From NCBI GenBank assembly GCA_945863875.1, contig CAMBBS010000020.1, positions 1 to 64,000 on the forward strand: a stretch of DNA of 64,000 nt. Direction: 5' to 3'. Below, one piece after another: positions 25,838-35,631 of this stretch. Below the pieces are notes generated by a model that saw only the letters and a list, made by a program, of their open reading frames with translations, was not told the origin of the DNA and did no database searches. This DNA is from Desulfopila aestuarii DSM 18488. GTDB taxonomy: Bacteria; Desulfobacterota; Desulfobulbia; Desulfobulbales; Desulfocapsaceae. Made by a program: the position numbers and the translations under genes. Within the stretch, counting starts at the first letter, position 1, and every line of letters begins with the position of its first letter.

Positions 25838-26033
25838 ATGCGTTGTTTACAATCTGGCTGAAGGGGAGTCGCGGAGGGTATCTTTCTCCACTGCAGTGCT
25901 TCAACACGAGGAATATTGGTACGTTATTGAGAAATAATGGCGGTAAATTCTGTTGTTGTCAAATATCGCCGAGCAGTGAATTAAAGAAGACAGTTAAATC
26001 CAGTTGTTTCCCTGGTGGACAAGGTAAGGCCGC

Positions 26034-27974
26034 ATGAGTGAATGCACTATAACATTTCTACCCCACGAGAGAGTCATAACCGTTTCTTCCGGGGAGAGTC
26101 TTATTCGCGCCGCTCTTCAGGCCGGTGTGCACATCAATGCGTCCTGCGGTGGTGAGGGTGTCTGTGGGAAATGTCGTGTTCTTGTTGAAAAAGGCACTGT
26201 TGCCGGAGGGACCTCCGAGCGGCTCAGTAAGGAGGATATCGACAAAGGATATCGTCTGGCCTGTCTCGTAAAAGTCAGCGAAGACATCACCGTCCGCATC
26301 CCCATTGAGTCCTCCATAGACAAAAGTGTCATGAACCTGCAGGCCACCCCGCGCAGGACTGCCACCATTCAGCAGATGGACTTCGAGAGTCTGAAGGAGG
26401 AAGGACTCTTTATCCCTCCGGTAGAAAAAATATTCCTCACTCTTGCGCCCCCCGATTCCCAGAATAACATGCCTGATGTCACCAGGCTTATCGAGTATCT
26501 CAAGCTCGAGGCGAATGAACACAAGCTCGAACTGACCCTGCCGGTTATTCGGAAACTGCCCGGAACAATGCGGGCGAGTGATTTCCAGGTAACCGTCACG
26601 ATTATCCGTCCCGTCAGAAGTGACGGAAAAAATCTCATTACCAACGTTCAGGCCGGTGACAAGACCGGAGAAAATTATGCCGTGGCCATGGATATCGGCA
26701 CGACAACCATCTATGGCCAGCTCATTAACTTATTGACCGGCGAGTGTCTGGCGGAAGCGGGTGATTTCAACGGGCAGATCAGTTACGGTGAGGATGTCAT
26801 TACCCGTATCATGTATGCGGAGAAGCCCGGGGGACTGGACAAGCTCCAGCAAGTCGTGGTCGGCACCATAAACAGTGTGCTGGAAAAGATAATTCGTCAG
26901 TCGAAAGTTGACCGGGAGGATATCTCGACCATTACCTTCTCCGGCAACACCACCATGACCCAGCTGTTTCTTGCCATTGATCCCCGCAATATCCGCAGGG
27001 CTCCCTACGTGCCGACAGCCACCCTTTATCCGCCATTTACCGCGACAACCATAGGCGTGACTATCAACGAGCATTGCATTGCGCTGCTCTATCCCCAGGT
27101 GTCGAGTTTTGTCGGTGGTGATATTGTGGCCGGCGTAATGGGTTCGGGGATGTACCGCAAAGAAGAGTTGACCCTTTTTCTTGATATCGGCACCAACGCC
27201 GAGCTGGTGGTCGGCAATAAAGACTGGCTGGCCTGCACGGCATGTTCGGCCGGGCCCGCCTTTGAAGGCGGCGGTATTGAGTTCGGCATGCGCGCCGCCA
27301 AGGGAGCCATCGAGGATTTTTCCATGAATCCGGTTACCTTTGAGCCGATGATTTTCACCATCGGCGATGTCCGGCCAAAAGGAATCTGCGGTTCCGGCTT
27401 GATCACCATGGCCGCAGTGATGTTTGAAATGGGTCTGATAAATAACAGAGGAAAATTCAATCGTGATTTAGGCACGCCGCGGGTCAGAAAAAACAATCAT
27501 GTCTGGGAGTATGTCGTCGCCTGGAAAGACGAAACGCAGATTGACCGCGACATTGCCCTGACCGAGCCGGATCTGGATAACCTTATTCGGGCGAAGGGGG
27601 CAATTTACAGCGGCTGCATGACCTTGCTCGAGGAAGTAGGCCTGTCCATGGATACGGTGGAACACATAATTCTGGCAGGTGGTTTCGGCAGTTATATCGA
27701 TCTGGAGAAGGCCATGGTCCTTGGCCTGCTGCCCGAGGTTGATCCCGAACGGGTGACTTTCATTGGTAACGGATCACTTATGGGCGCGCGCATGAGCTCG
27801 CTCACCAACCGAATTCGTAAAGATGTCGTGGCAGTGACGCAGAAAATGACCAATTTTGAACTCTCCGAGACACATTCTTATATGGACAATTATATTGCAG
27901 CGATGTTTCTGCCGCACACGGAAATTGAAAAATTTCCACGGCTCAATGCGCGAATGAAGGCAAGAGGGAAATAG
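26034..27974 (+). CDS. RACo-like ASKHA ATPase with 2Fe-2S domain (corrinoid activation)
   Basis: 646-residue protein of the reductive activator of CoFeSP family (RACo; DUF4445). It uses ATP to push an electron uphill and re-reduce Co(II) corrinoid protein to Co(I). The N-terminal [2Fe-2S] ferredoxin domain has CGGEGVCGKCRV (about 39-50) plus a distal Cys near 75. A linker follows, then the ASKHA ATPase core beginning near residue 217 (AVAMDIGTTTIYGQL), with LFLDIGTNAELVVG and GICGSGLI motifs. It is first in the acs cluster, just before acsD, which fits service to the AcsCD corrinoid protein. A corrinoid methyltransferase activator role is the main alternative. Confidence 0.85.
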   Translation: MSECTITFLPHERVITVSSGESLIRAALQAGVHINASCGGEGVCGKCRVLVEKGTVAGGTSERLSKEDIDKGYRLACLVKVSEDITVRIPIESSIDKSVMNLQATPRRTATIQQMDFESLKEEGLFIPPVEKIFLTLAPPDSQNNMPDVTRLIEYLKLEANEHKLELTLPVIRKLPGTMRASDFQVTVTIIRPVRSDGKNLITNVQAGDKTGENYAVAMDIGTTTIYGQLINLLTGECLAEAGDFNGQISYGEDVITRIMYAEKPGGLDKLQQVVVGTINSVLEKIIRQSKVDREDISTITFSGNTTMTQLFLAIDPRNIRRAPYVPTATLYPPFTATTIGVTINEHCIALLYPQVSSFVGGDIVAGVMGSGMYRKEELTLFLDIGTNAELVVGNKDWLACTACSAGPAFEGGGIEFGMRAAKGAIEDFSMNPVTFEPMIFTIGDVRPKGICGSGLITMAAVMFEMGLINNRGKFNRDLGTPRVRKNNHVWEYVVAWKDETQIDRDIALTEPDLDNLIRAKGAIYSGCMTLLEEVGLSMDTVEHIILAGGFGSYIDLEKAMVLGLLPEVDPERVTFIGNGSLMGARMSSLTNRIRKDVVAVTQKMTNFELSETHSYMDNYIAAMFLPHTEIEKFPRLNARMKARGK

Positions 27975-28164
27975 CTTTTCGATTTTGTTATACCTTGTTT
28001 TTATATCCGGTTGGGGCAGAGCAGCGCCTTGCACAAATGATTTATACAGTTTCAGGAAACATTTTGTACCTCTTGTTGTTTGGCTAGTGTTGAAAAGGGG
28101 AGGTTGGTATTGAAGATACACACAACCTTCAGGAGAAAAATTACTCACCAGTAAGGAGGCAAAA

Positions 28165-29715
28165 GTGGGATTTAAACTAAAGAAGGAATCCTATAGCGGC
28201 GGCATCAAAGCAATTTCCATAGGTAAAGGTGATGCAGCTATAACTGTGGGAGGCGAAACATGTTATCCCTTCTATACATTTGAAGGCAACATGCCGAACA
28301 AACCCATCATTGCAATGGAGATCTGGGATACTGAGCCGGAAGACTGGCCTGCGCCGGTTATGGAGCATTTCAAAGATGTAATCTCCGACCCTGCTGCCTG
28401 GGCCAAAAAATGCGTGGAAGTATTTAACGCCGATGCCATCGTCATTCAGCTGAAAAGCATCGATCCCAATGATAAAGACGCCAGTGCTGAGTCCGCCGCC
28501 GAGACCGTTAAAAAAGTACTGGAGGCAATCAGTGTTCCGCTCATCGTCTGGGGTTGTGCCAATCCAAGCAAGGATGAAGCAGTTCTCAAGGTGGTTGCCG
28601 AAAAATGCCAGGACTATAATCTGGTTCTCGGCCCTGTTGAAGAGAAAAACTACAAAGGTATTGGTGCTGCAGCCATGGGGTATGGGCATGGAGTCATCGC
28701 CTCCTCGCCGATCGACGTCAACCTTGCCAAGCAGGTCAACATTCTCCTGGAAAATCTCGGCATGCCGATGGAGAGAGTTCTGGTTGACCCTACCACCGGT
28801 GGTCTTGGCTATGGGCTGGAGTATACCTACTCGGTAATGGAGAGATTGACCATGGCCGCAATGGTCCAGGGTGATGAAAAACTCCAGTATCCGATGATCA
28901 ACAATCTCGGCAATGAAGTCTGGAAATGTAAAGAGGCCAAACAGACCGCCGATGGGGCACCGCTGTTAGGTGACCCGGAGAGACGTGGCATCATGATGGA
29001 AGCGGTCGGAGCCGTTACCTATCTGCTCAGCGGTTCCAATATTCTGATCATGCGTCATCCGGAAGCGATCAGACTGGCCAAGGAATTCATTAATGCGTTG
29101 GCCGATGGCGGTTCACTGAAGGAGTCCGCCGACATCTCCAAGATCTTGGCGGAGGCGAACATTGACTTTGCCGCGCTTGCTCCGGCACCGGATCTGACCA
29201 TCGCTGCAGAAGAAAAGAAAGCAGCTCCGGCCAAGGCGGCGGCGCCTGCAGCTAAGGCAGCCCCGGCTGCACCGGCCGCGAAAGCTGCGGCAGCACCGGC
29301 CGCCCCTGCGGTAGAACAGCCTAAAGCCGAGGTCAAAGCGGCACCGGCGGTCGATCCTGCAGCCCAGGCGAAAGCCGAGGCCGAAGCAAAAGCCCAGGCA
29401 GCGGCAAAAGCCGAAGCGGATGCCAAGGCGAAAGCGGATGCCGAAGCTAAAGCCAAGGTTGATGCGGCAGCCAAGGCTGAAGCGGATGCGAAAGCGAAAG
29501 CAAAAGCCGAGGCCGATGCCTTGAAGGCGGAAGCGCAGCAGAGAGAAGACGACGAAAAGGCTCTGAAGCGGTTGAGAGCCCAGGCTAAAAAAGCCCACGA
29601 TGAGGCTGCAGGCAGCCGGCCAGTTGCTGAAGTGACCATGACTGCCGCGGCGGAACAAAAAAACGCCCAGGAAAAAATCCTTGATATGCTGGATAGATTC
29701 CACAAAAGAAAATAG
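28165..29715 (+). CDS. acsD: CoFeSP small subunit (AcsD) with Ala/Lys/Glu-rich tail
   Basis: 516-residue small subunit of the corrinoid iron-sulfur protein, which with AcsC carries the methyl group from methyl-THF to acetyl-CoA synthase. The TIM-barrel core fills residues 1-346 (GVIASSPIDVNLAKQ, VDPTTGGLGYGLEYTYSVMER, GAVTYLLSGSNILIMRHPE). Residues 348-516 are an extension: Pro/Ala/Lys-rich to about 400, then AEAKAKADA-type helical repeats to about 455, then a charged helix ending EKILDMLDRFHKRK. AcsD proteins normally end after about 310-330 residues, so the tail is unusual. The start is GTG at 28165 behind AAGGAGG. Confidence 0.93.
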   Translation: MGFKLKKESYSGGIKAISIGKGDAAITVGGETCYPFYTFEGNMPNKPIIAMEIWDTEPEDWPAPVMEHFKDVISDPAAWAKKCVEVFNADAIVIQLKSIDPNDKDASAESAAETVKKVLEAISVPLIVWGCANPSKDEAVLKVVAEKCQDYNLVLGPVEEKNYKGIGAAAMGYGHGVIASSPIDVNLAKQVNILLENLGMPMERVLVDPTTGGLGYGLEYTYSVMERLTMAAMVQGDEKLQYPMINNLGNEVWKCKEAKQTADGAPLLGDPERRGIMMEAVGAVTYLLSGSNILIMRHPEAIRLAKEFINALADGGSLKESADISKILAEANIDFAALAPAPDLTIAAEEKKAAPAKAAAPAAKAAPAAPAAKAAAAPAAPAVEQPKAEVKAAPAVDPAAQAKAEAEAKAQAAAKAEADAKAKADAEAKAKVDAAAKAEADAKAKAKAEADALKAEAQQREDDEKALKRLRAQAKKAHDEAAGSRPVAEVTMTAAAEQKNAQEKILDMLDRFHKRK

Positions 29716-29802
29716 AAAAGAATATCAATTAGTAGAATGAAGTGACGCAAGGCTCTTGAGATAATTGATAATCTCAATAATTCTATGAGGAGGAACCTCG
29801 AT

Positions 29803-31821
29803 ATGGCAGAATTAAAAGAAAAAATCGTTAAATTAGCCGATCCGATGCAATCATCAATCGACCAGTCAACCCAGGAGATGATCCGCAGAGCCCAACAGCT
29901 CGGCGTTGAAACTGTCTTTGATCGCGCTGTGACCATGAAGCCCTGTGCCATCGGTATGCAGGGTATCTGTTGTAAAAACTGTTCTATGGGACCATGCCGT
30001 CTGCCGCTGCCGAAAGATGGCATTCAGGGCGAAGATACCCGCAAAGGTCTTTGTGGTGCTACGGCTAACACCATCTGTGCCAGAAACTTTATCCGTATGA
30101 TCGCCGGTGGAGCAGCTGCCCACTCCGATCATGGCCGTAATGTGGCGATCACTTTCCTGGCCGCGGCAAAAGGTGAAGTTAACGATTATAAAGTTAAAGA
30201 TCCGGTTAAACTCTTTCAGATTGCTCCCTATTACGGTGTTGCGACAACAGTAGAAGTGGATGGCGTGGTCAAGGATCGTGATATCAGAGAAGTGGCCATC
30301 GCTGTTGGCGAAGTGGCCGTTGCGGAATGGGGCAAAACAACTGGTCATCTTCATATGATCAAAAGAGCGCCACAACCTCTCCAGGATAAGTGGGCAGAAC
30401 AAGGCGTCATTCCCCGTAACGTCGATCGCGAGATAGTTGAAATCATGCATCGCACCCATATGGGCGTTGATCAGGATTACAAAAATCTGATCAAGCAGGG
30501 TACTCGTGCCTGTCTGGCAGATGGCTGGGGCGGATCCATGATCGGAACCGACCTGCAGGATGTTATGTTTGGTACCCCTACCCCTCTGCAGGCCGAGTGT
30601 GATCTTGGTGTCATGAAAGAAGATCACGTTAACCTCATCGTTCATGGCCATGAGCCTCTCTTGTCCGAGATGATTGTTGCTGCTGCACAGTCCCAGGAAT
30701 TGATAGACTATGCCAAGACCAAGGGCGCCAAAGGAATACAGTTAAGTGGTATCTGCTGTACCGCCAACGAAGTACTGCAGCGTCATGGCGTTCCACCGGC
30801 GGGAACCTTCCTGCAGCAGGAACTGGCCATCATCACCGGTGCCTGTGATGCAATGGTCGTTGACGTCCAGTGTATCATGCAAAATCTGGCCAATGTCGCC
30901 AAATGCTTCCATACCAAGTTGATAACCACCCATCCAATCGCCAGAATGGAGCAGCCGAATGTGCTTCATATCGAGTTTGATGAGCATCACGCCATGGAAG
31001 ATGCCATCCGCATCGTTAAAATTGCTATTGATAACTTCGAGAAACGTGGTGCTGAGGTAATGATTCCGCGTCATAAGTCAAGCCAGGTGGCCGGCTTTGG
31101 CGTTGAATCAATCAAATATCATCTGGGCGGCAGTTTCCGTGGAGATTATTTCACCTTAAATGACAATATCATCAACGGCCGTATTCGTGGTATTGCCGGG
31201 GTCGTAGGTTGTAATAACGCCCGTACCAAGCACAATGAAGAGCACATCACCATCATGAAAGAACTGATTAAAAATGATGTGATTGTCTTGACCACTGGCT
31301 GCAGTGCCATTGCCGCCGGTATGCATGGTCTTTGTACTCCGGAATCGGCTGCGGTGCATTGTGGCCCCGGTCTGCGTGAGGTCTGTGAGACCGTTGGTAT
31401 TCCACCTGTTCTCCATCTTGGTTCCTGTGTGGATAACAGCCGCATTCTGCTCGCAGCAACTGAAGTCGTCAAAGCCGGTGGCCTCGGCAACGATATCTGT
31501 GACCTGCCGGCAGCAGGTAGTGCGCCCGAGTGGATGAGTGAGAAGGCCATCTCTATCGGGCATTATTTTGTCACCTCGGGTGTGTACACTGTATTCGGTT
31601 ACCATCTGCCACTGGAAGGCGCGCCCGTCTTCAAGGATTATCTCTATAAGGATATGGAGAAAATGTATGGTGGCATGTGGGATTGCGAACCAGATCCGGT
31701 CAAACATGCCTGGAAGATGATCAATCATATTGACAAGAAACGTAAGGAACTTGGCATCGATAAGGCTCGTGACAGAGTTCTTATGGATATGGCTGACAGA
31801 CAGGCCCTTGGAATGGAATAA
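29803..31821 (+). CDS. cooS: Carbon monoxide dehydrogenase catalytic subunit 1
   Basis: 672-residue Ni-Fe CODH (CooS/AcsA), reversible CO + H2O to CO2. The start ATG at 29803 is chosen because AGGAGGAAC precedes it; an upstream ATG at 29785 lies inside that site. N-terminal Cys ligands for the B and D clusters: CAIGMQGICCKNCSMGPCR (about 46-64). The C-cluster region includes GICCTANEVLQRHG, GVVGCNNAR, TTGCSAIAAG and GSCVDNSRIL. It sits between acsD and acsB and so forms the CODH partner of acetyl-CoA synthase. A second, distinct cooS lies at 48676. Upstream, a 7-bp hairpin (29756-29777) separates it from acsD. Confidence 0.96.
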   Translation: MAELKEKIVKLADPMQSSIDQSTQEMIRRAQQLGVETVFDRAVTMKPCAIGMQGICCKNCSMGPCRLPLPKDGIQGEDTRKGLCGATANTICARNFIRMIAGGAAAHSDHGRNVAITFLAAAKGEVNDYKVKDPVKLFQIAPYYGVATTVEVDGVVKDRDIREVAIAVGEVAVAEWGKTTGHLHMIKRAPQPLQDKWAEQGVIPRNVDREIVEIMHRTHMGVDQDYKNLIKQGTRACLADGWGGSMIGTDLQDVMFGTPTPLQAECDLGVMKEDHVNLIVHGHEPLLSEMIVAAAQSQELIDYAKTKGAKGIQLSGICCTANEVLQRHGVPPAGTFLQQELAIITGACDAMVVDVQCIMQNLANVAKCFHTKLITTHPIARMEQPNVLHIEFDEHHAMEDAIRIVKIAIDNFEKRGAEVMIPRHKSSQVAGFGVESIKYHLGGSFRGDYFTLNDNIINGRIRGIAGVVGCNNARTKHNEEHITIMKELIKNDVIVLTTGCSAIAAGMHGLCTPESAAVHCGPGLREVCETVGIPPVLHLGSCVDNSRILLAATEVVKAGGLGNDICDLPAAGSAPEWMSEKAISIGHYFVTSGVYTVFGYHLPLEGAPVFKDYLYKDMEKMYGGMWDCEPDPVKHAWKMINHIDKKRKELGIDKARDRVLMDMADRQALGME

Positions 31822-31865
31822 TATAATAGGGACAATTACGTTATATCTAATATAAGGAGTAAAGC

Positions 31866-34079
31866 ATGTCTAGATTAGTAGCGTTCGCAGCTATACAAGG
31901 TGGTTATAAAGTCGTGTCCCAGGTGGAAGGTGACCTTGAGAAAGCCCTTCAGACTTATGACGCCAGCACAAAAATTGGATTTCCCAACACCGCATACTAT
32001 CTTCCGGTTATCTATTCTCTCACCGGAATGAAGTGTGAAACTCTTGAAGACTTGAAAAAGCCCATGGCATTCGCCCGTGGCCTTTTGCCGCCCCATATTA
32101 AAGGAAGCAATCACCTGCCGTATCTCGGGCCGCTTCTTGATGCAGGTATGGCTGGAATCTTTTCCTATGAAATAAAAGAGGCTTTGCGCATCCTCAGGGA
32201 ACCTGATTTTTACCTCGATGCGGAAGATCCGGATCTCGATGCCGGAAAAATATGGGTTGGTCCTGCCAGTGACATTATTCTGAGAAAACGTGGTGTCGAA
32301 TTCGTTGACGGCTCGGCTCCCGGTTTTGCGGCAATCGTTGGTGCCGCTCCCAATGCCGAGATTGCCAAAATGATCGTCGAAGACTATCAGAAGAAAAACC
32401 TCTATATCTTCTGCGCCGCCAATCACAATGGCAAGACTGTTATCGAGCAGTGCCTCGAGGCTGGTATGCAGATCGGTTGGAATACCCGTATCGTACCTTT
32501 TGGTCCGGATATTTCGTCGGCAGTCTTCGCCCTCGGTTTTGCCAACAGGGCAGCTATGGCCTTTGGTGGCGTGCAGCCGGGTGATTATCGCAAGATGCTG
32601 ATGTACAACAAAAATCGTATCTTTGCCTTTGTCAACGCTTTGGGCGATGTCGGAACTGAGTGGGCGGTTGCTGCTGCCGGTTGTGTTAACTGGGGTTTCC
32701 CAACACTTGCCGACACAGATATCCCCGAGATCCTGCCGACAGGTATCTGTACCTACGAGCACGTTGTTGCCAATGTGCCTCACGATGAGATCTGTCAGAA
32801 GTCCGTTGAGGTTCGTGGTCTGAAGATCAATATCACCGAGATTGATATACCGCTTTCTTTTGGACCAGCCTTTGAGGGTGAGCGGGTACGTGGCGGGGAT
32901 CTTTTCGGTCAGATGGGTGGTGGTAAGACCCAGTGTACCGAGCTGGTCAACATGGCCGAAATGAGTGAGATTGAAGATGGCAAGGTTACCATCGTCGGAC
33001 CAGACATAGGGGACATGAAGGAAGGCGATGTGCTGCCGCTTGGTATGTTTGTCCAGATAGCCGGGCGTGAATTCCAGACGGATTTCGAGCCGATCATGGA
33101 GCGTCAGATGCACCATCTGATCAACTATATCCAGGGAATTATGCATATTGGACAGCGTGATATAGCTTGGATACGTATCAGTAAGGCTGCAGTTGAAAAA
33201 GGATTCTCCTTGAAACATATTGGTGTCGTTCTTCATGCCAAGTTCCATCAGGACTTCCAGAAGATTGTCGACAAGGTGCAGGTAACGCTCTACACCAAAA
33301 AGGAAGATGTTGACAAGCTGACAACCAGAGCAAGGGCTGAATATAAAGTCCGCGATGAACGTGTTGACAAAATGACCGATGAGGACGTTGAGACTTTTTA
33401 TTCCTGCAGTCTCTGTCAGTCATTTGCACCGAGCCATGTATGTACAGTAAGCCCTGAAAGAACCGGTCTTTGCGGTGCTTATAACTGGATGGATTGCAAA
33501 GCCTCCTACGAGATCAATCCGACCGGTCCAAACCAGCCGGTTCTGAAAGGGAAAGTACTTGACCCGGTTCTCGGCCGTTTTGAAGGTGTTGATCAATTCA
33601 TCAAAGGTGCCTCCAAGGGCGCAGTCGACACTTACAACTTCTACTCCATGGTTCATGCTCCTATGACCACTTGTGGTTGTTGCGAGTGTATTGCTGCCAT
33701 GCTTCCCGGCTGTAACGGTATCATGACTGTTGGTCGTGATTATACCGGGGAGACCCCATCTGGTATGAAATTTACCACACTTGCCGGTGTTATGGGCGGT
33801 GGTGCTTCTTCACCTGGATTTGTTGGCCATTCTAAATTCAACATTACGCAGAAGAAGTTCATCCTTGGTGATGGTGGAATACTCCGAATGGTATGGATGC
33901 CTAAAGTTGTCAAAGATGAGATCCGTGATAGATTGAACGCCAGAGGCGCGGAAATGGGCGTTGAGAATTTTGCTGATATGATTGCCGATGAGACCATCGG
34001 TATCACTGAAGACGAGATTTTGCCATGGCTCAAGGAAAAGGGACATCCTGCCCTGAGCATGCCTTCAATCATGGAATAA
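31866..34079 (+). CDS. acsB: Acetyl-CoA synthase (AcsB)
   Basis: 737-residue acetyl-CoA synthase: CO + methyl-CoFeSP + CoA to acetyl-CoA, or the reverse. Full-length bacterial form. The A-cluster ligands lie in CSLCQSFAPSHVC...CGAYNWMDC (about 516-545) and the CGCCECI segment (about 599-605). It is preceded by a TAAGGAG site and lies 44 nt after cooS. In sulfate reducers this enzyme often runs toward acetyl-CoA cleavage. A strong 12-bp hairpin without T-run (34095-34125) follows before acsC. Confidence 0.97.
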   Translation: MSRLVAFAAIQGGYKVVSQVEGDLEKALQTYDASTKIGFPNTAYYLPVIYSLTGMKCETLEDLKKPMAFARGLLPPHIKGSNHLPYLGPLLDAGMAGIFSYEIKEALRILREPDFYLDAEDPDLDAGKIWVGPASDIILRKRGVEFVDGSAPGFAAIVGAAPNAEIAKMIVEDYQKKNLYIFCAANHNGKTVIEQCLEAGMQIGWNTRIVPFGPDISSAVFALGFANRAAMAFGGVQPGDYRKMLMYNKNRIFAFVNALGDVGTEWAVAAAGCVNWGFPTLADTDIPEILPTGICTYEHVVANVPHDEICQKSVEVRGLKINITEIDIPLSFGPAFEGERVRGGDLFGQMGGGKTQCTELVNMAEMSEIEDGKVTIVGPDIGDMKEGDVLPLGMFVQIAGREFQTDFEPIMERQMHHLINYIQGIMHIGQRDIAWIRISKAAVEKGFSLKHIGVVLHAKFHQDFQKIVDKVQVTLYTKKEDVDKLTTRARAEYKVRDERVDKMTDEDVETFYSCSLCQSFAPSHVCTVSPERTGLCGAYNWMDCKASYEINPTGPNQPVLKGKVLDPVLGRFEGVDQFIKGASKGAVDTYNFYSMVHAPMTTCGCCECIAAMLPGCNGIMTVGRDYTGETPSGMKFTTLAGVMGGGASSPGFVGHSKFNITQKKFILGDGGILRMVWMPKVVKDEIRDRLNARGAEMGVENFADMIADETIGITEDEILPWLKEKGHPALSMPSIME

Positions 34080-34094
34080 TTTTTTGAGCGAGGG

Positions 34095-34125
34095 ACCCGG
34101 TTTTATTCTTTGGATAAAACCGGGT
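34095..34125 (+). other. Intercistronic hairpin between acsB and acsC
   Basis: Perfect 12-bp inverted repeat (34095-34106 with 34114-34125), 7-nt loop, no T-run. This is more likely an RNA processing or stability element than a terminator. Confidence 0.55.
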
Positions 34126-34163
34126 ACATCCAGCTGTGAAATATACTTAAGGAGACAACACAA

Positions 34164-35504
34164 ATGGCGTTAACAGGAATACAAATCTTCAAACTCCTGC
34201 CTAAAACAAACTGCAAGGAGTGTGGGGTACCAACATGCCTGGCTTTTGCTATGAACCTCGCGTCGAGCAAAGCTGAACTAGATCAATGCCCCTACGTATC
34301 CGATGAAGCCAGGGCGCAACTTGCCGAAGCAGCTGCTCCGCCAATCCGCCCGGTAGCTGTTGGTAAAGGTGTCCGTGCGGCAAAGACCGGTGGGGAGACG
34401 GTGCTGTACCGACATGAAAAAACATTTTTCAATCCGACGATGTTTGCCGGAATTATCAGTTCGGACACCGCACAAGCTGAAGTCGAGGCAAAACTGAAGT
34501 CCTGGAATGCGCTGCAGTACGAGCGTGTAGGTCTTAATCTGAGACCTGAACTTGTCGCCCTGAAAGATGTCAACGGTGATGGAGTTGCTTTTGCTTCTCT
34601 TGCAAAACTTATCGCCGAGACGTCAGAGTTTAACCTCATTCTCATGAGTGAAAGCGCCGAGATAATCAGCGGAGCAGTTGCCACCGCCGGTTTCAAGCGA
34701 CCCTTGATCTATGCCGCGACCGAAACCAACGTCGATGCCTTTGGTAAAATTGCCCTCGACAATGGGCTTCCCCTCGCTGTTAAAGCCGATTCAATAGACG
34801 GAATTATTGCCCTTACCGACAAGTTGGTTGGTATGGGAATCAAAGATCTGGTCATTGACCCGGGTTCGCGCGAAGTGAAGCAGGCTCTGCAGGACATGGT
34901 AGCCATTCGCCGGGCCGCCTTAAAAGACGGCAACCGGTCGCTTGGTTTCCCAACTATCTGCTTTCCGTGTGATATGGCCTCCAATGTGGCCATGGAAGGC
35001 CTCATTGCCAGTATGTTTGTCGCCAAATATGGCGGCATCGTGGTTATGTCCGATTTGACCACCGAGGTCATATTCCCGTTGTTGCTCGAACGGCTGAATA
35101 TTTATACTGATCCACAGCGGCCGATGACGGTTACTGAAGGTATTTTTGAAATTGGTACACCGGATGAGAATTCACCGGTACTTGTAACCACGAACTTTGC
35201 CCTGACATATTTTATTGTCTCCGGCGAGATCGAGGCAAGCAAAGTAGCATCCTGGCTGCTGGTCAAGGATTCCGAGGGACTTTCGGTACTGACTGCCTGG
35301 GCTGCCGGTAAATTTGGCGGGGATGACGTGGGTATGTTCGTGAAGAAGTGCGGCATTATGGATAAAGTGAAGCACAAAGAACTGATTATTCCGGGTTATG
35401 CGGCAGCCATTGCCGGTGATGTTGAAGAAGAACTGCCCGGCTGGAACATTGTCGTCGGTCCAAGAGAGGCTGCGCATATTGCCGGCTTTCTGAAAAGTAG
35501 ATAA
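34164..35504 (+). CDS. acsC: CoFeSP large subunit (AcsC)
   Basis: 446-residue large subunit of the corrinoid iron-sulfur protein; it binds a 4Fe-4S cluster that reduces cobalt, and helps hold the corrinoid. The N-terminal cluster motif is C-x2-C-x4-C then a fourth Cys 16-17 residues on (CKECGVPTC...DQC, about 13-38). TIM-barrel and C-terminal Rossmann-like corrinoid domains follow (residues 90-320 and 325-446; EKHKELIIPGYAA region). Length is normal. It partners AcsD and receives methyl from AcsE. RBS is AAGGAGACAAC. Confidence 0.96.
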   Translation: MALTGIQIFKLLPKTNCKECGVPTCLAFAMNLASSKAELDQCPYVSDEARAQLAEAAAPPIRPVAVGKGVRAAKTGGETVLYRHEKTFFNPTMFAGIISSDTAQAEVEAKLKSWNALQYERVGLNLRPELVALKDVNGDGVAFASLAKLIAETSEFNLILMSESAEIISGAVATAGFKRPLIYAATETNVDAFGKIALDNGLPLAVKADSIDGIIALTDKLVGMGIKDLVIDPGSREVKQALQDMVAIRRAALKDGNRSLGFPTICFPCDMASNVAMEGLIASMFVAKYGGIVVMSDLTTEVIFPLLLERLNIYTDPQRPMTVTEGIFEIGTPDENSPVLVTTNFALTYFIVSGEIEASKVASWLLVKDSEGLSVLTAWAAGKFGGDDVGMFVKKCGIMDKVKHKELIIPGYAAAIAGDVEEELPGWNIVVGPREAAHIAGFLKSR

Positions 35505-35521
35505 GTACATGCCATAGAGAC

Positions 35522-35562
35522 ATTGCCGGTTGTTTCTTCAGGGAAACACCGGCAATATTTTT
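35522..35562 (+). terminator. Possible attenuator or terminator between acsC and acsE
   Basis: A 14-bp stem with one bulge (35522-35536 with 35543-35556) is followed by a short T-run (35558-35562). It lies 20 nt after acsC and 70 nt before acsE, so it may limit read-through inside the cluster. Confidence 0.65.
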
Positions 35563-35631
35563 ATAGAGTAATGCTGTATTAGTGTATTTCCGAATTTTTT
35601 TACCACCTATCTTTGATAAAGGAGAAAAAAT

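Noticed and set aside
25843-26037. 64-codon plus-strand frame just before the RACo-like gene
   Set aside because: No ribosome site or family resemblance; it probably lies in the leader.
27994-28040. Sigma-54-like promoter before acsD (TTGCAC near 28030)
   Set aside because: The GG element does not fall 10 bases before GC, so it fails the -24/-12 spacing rule.
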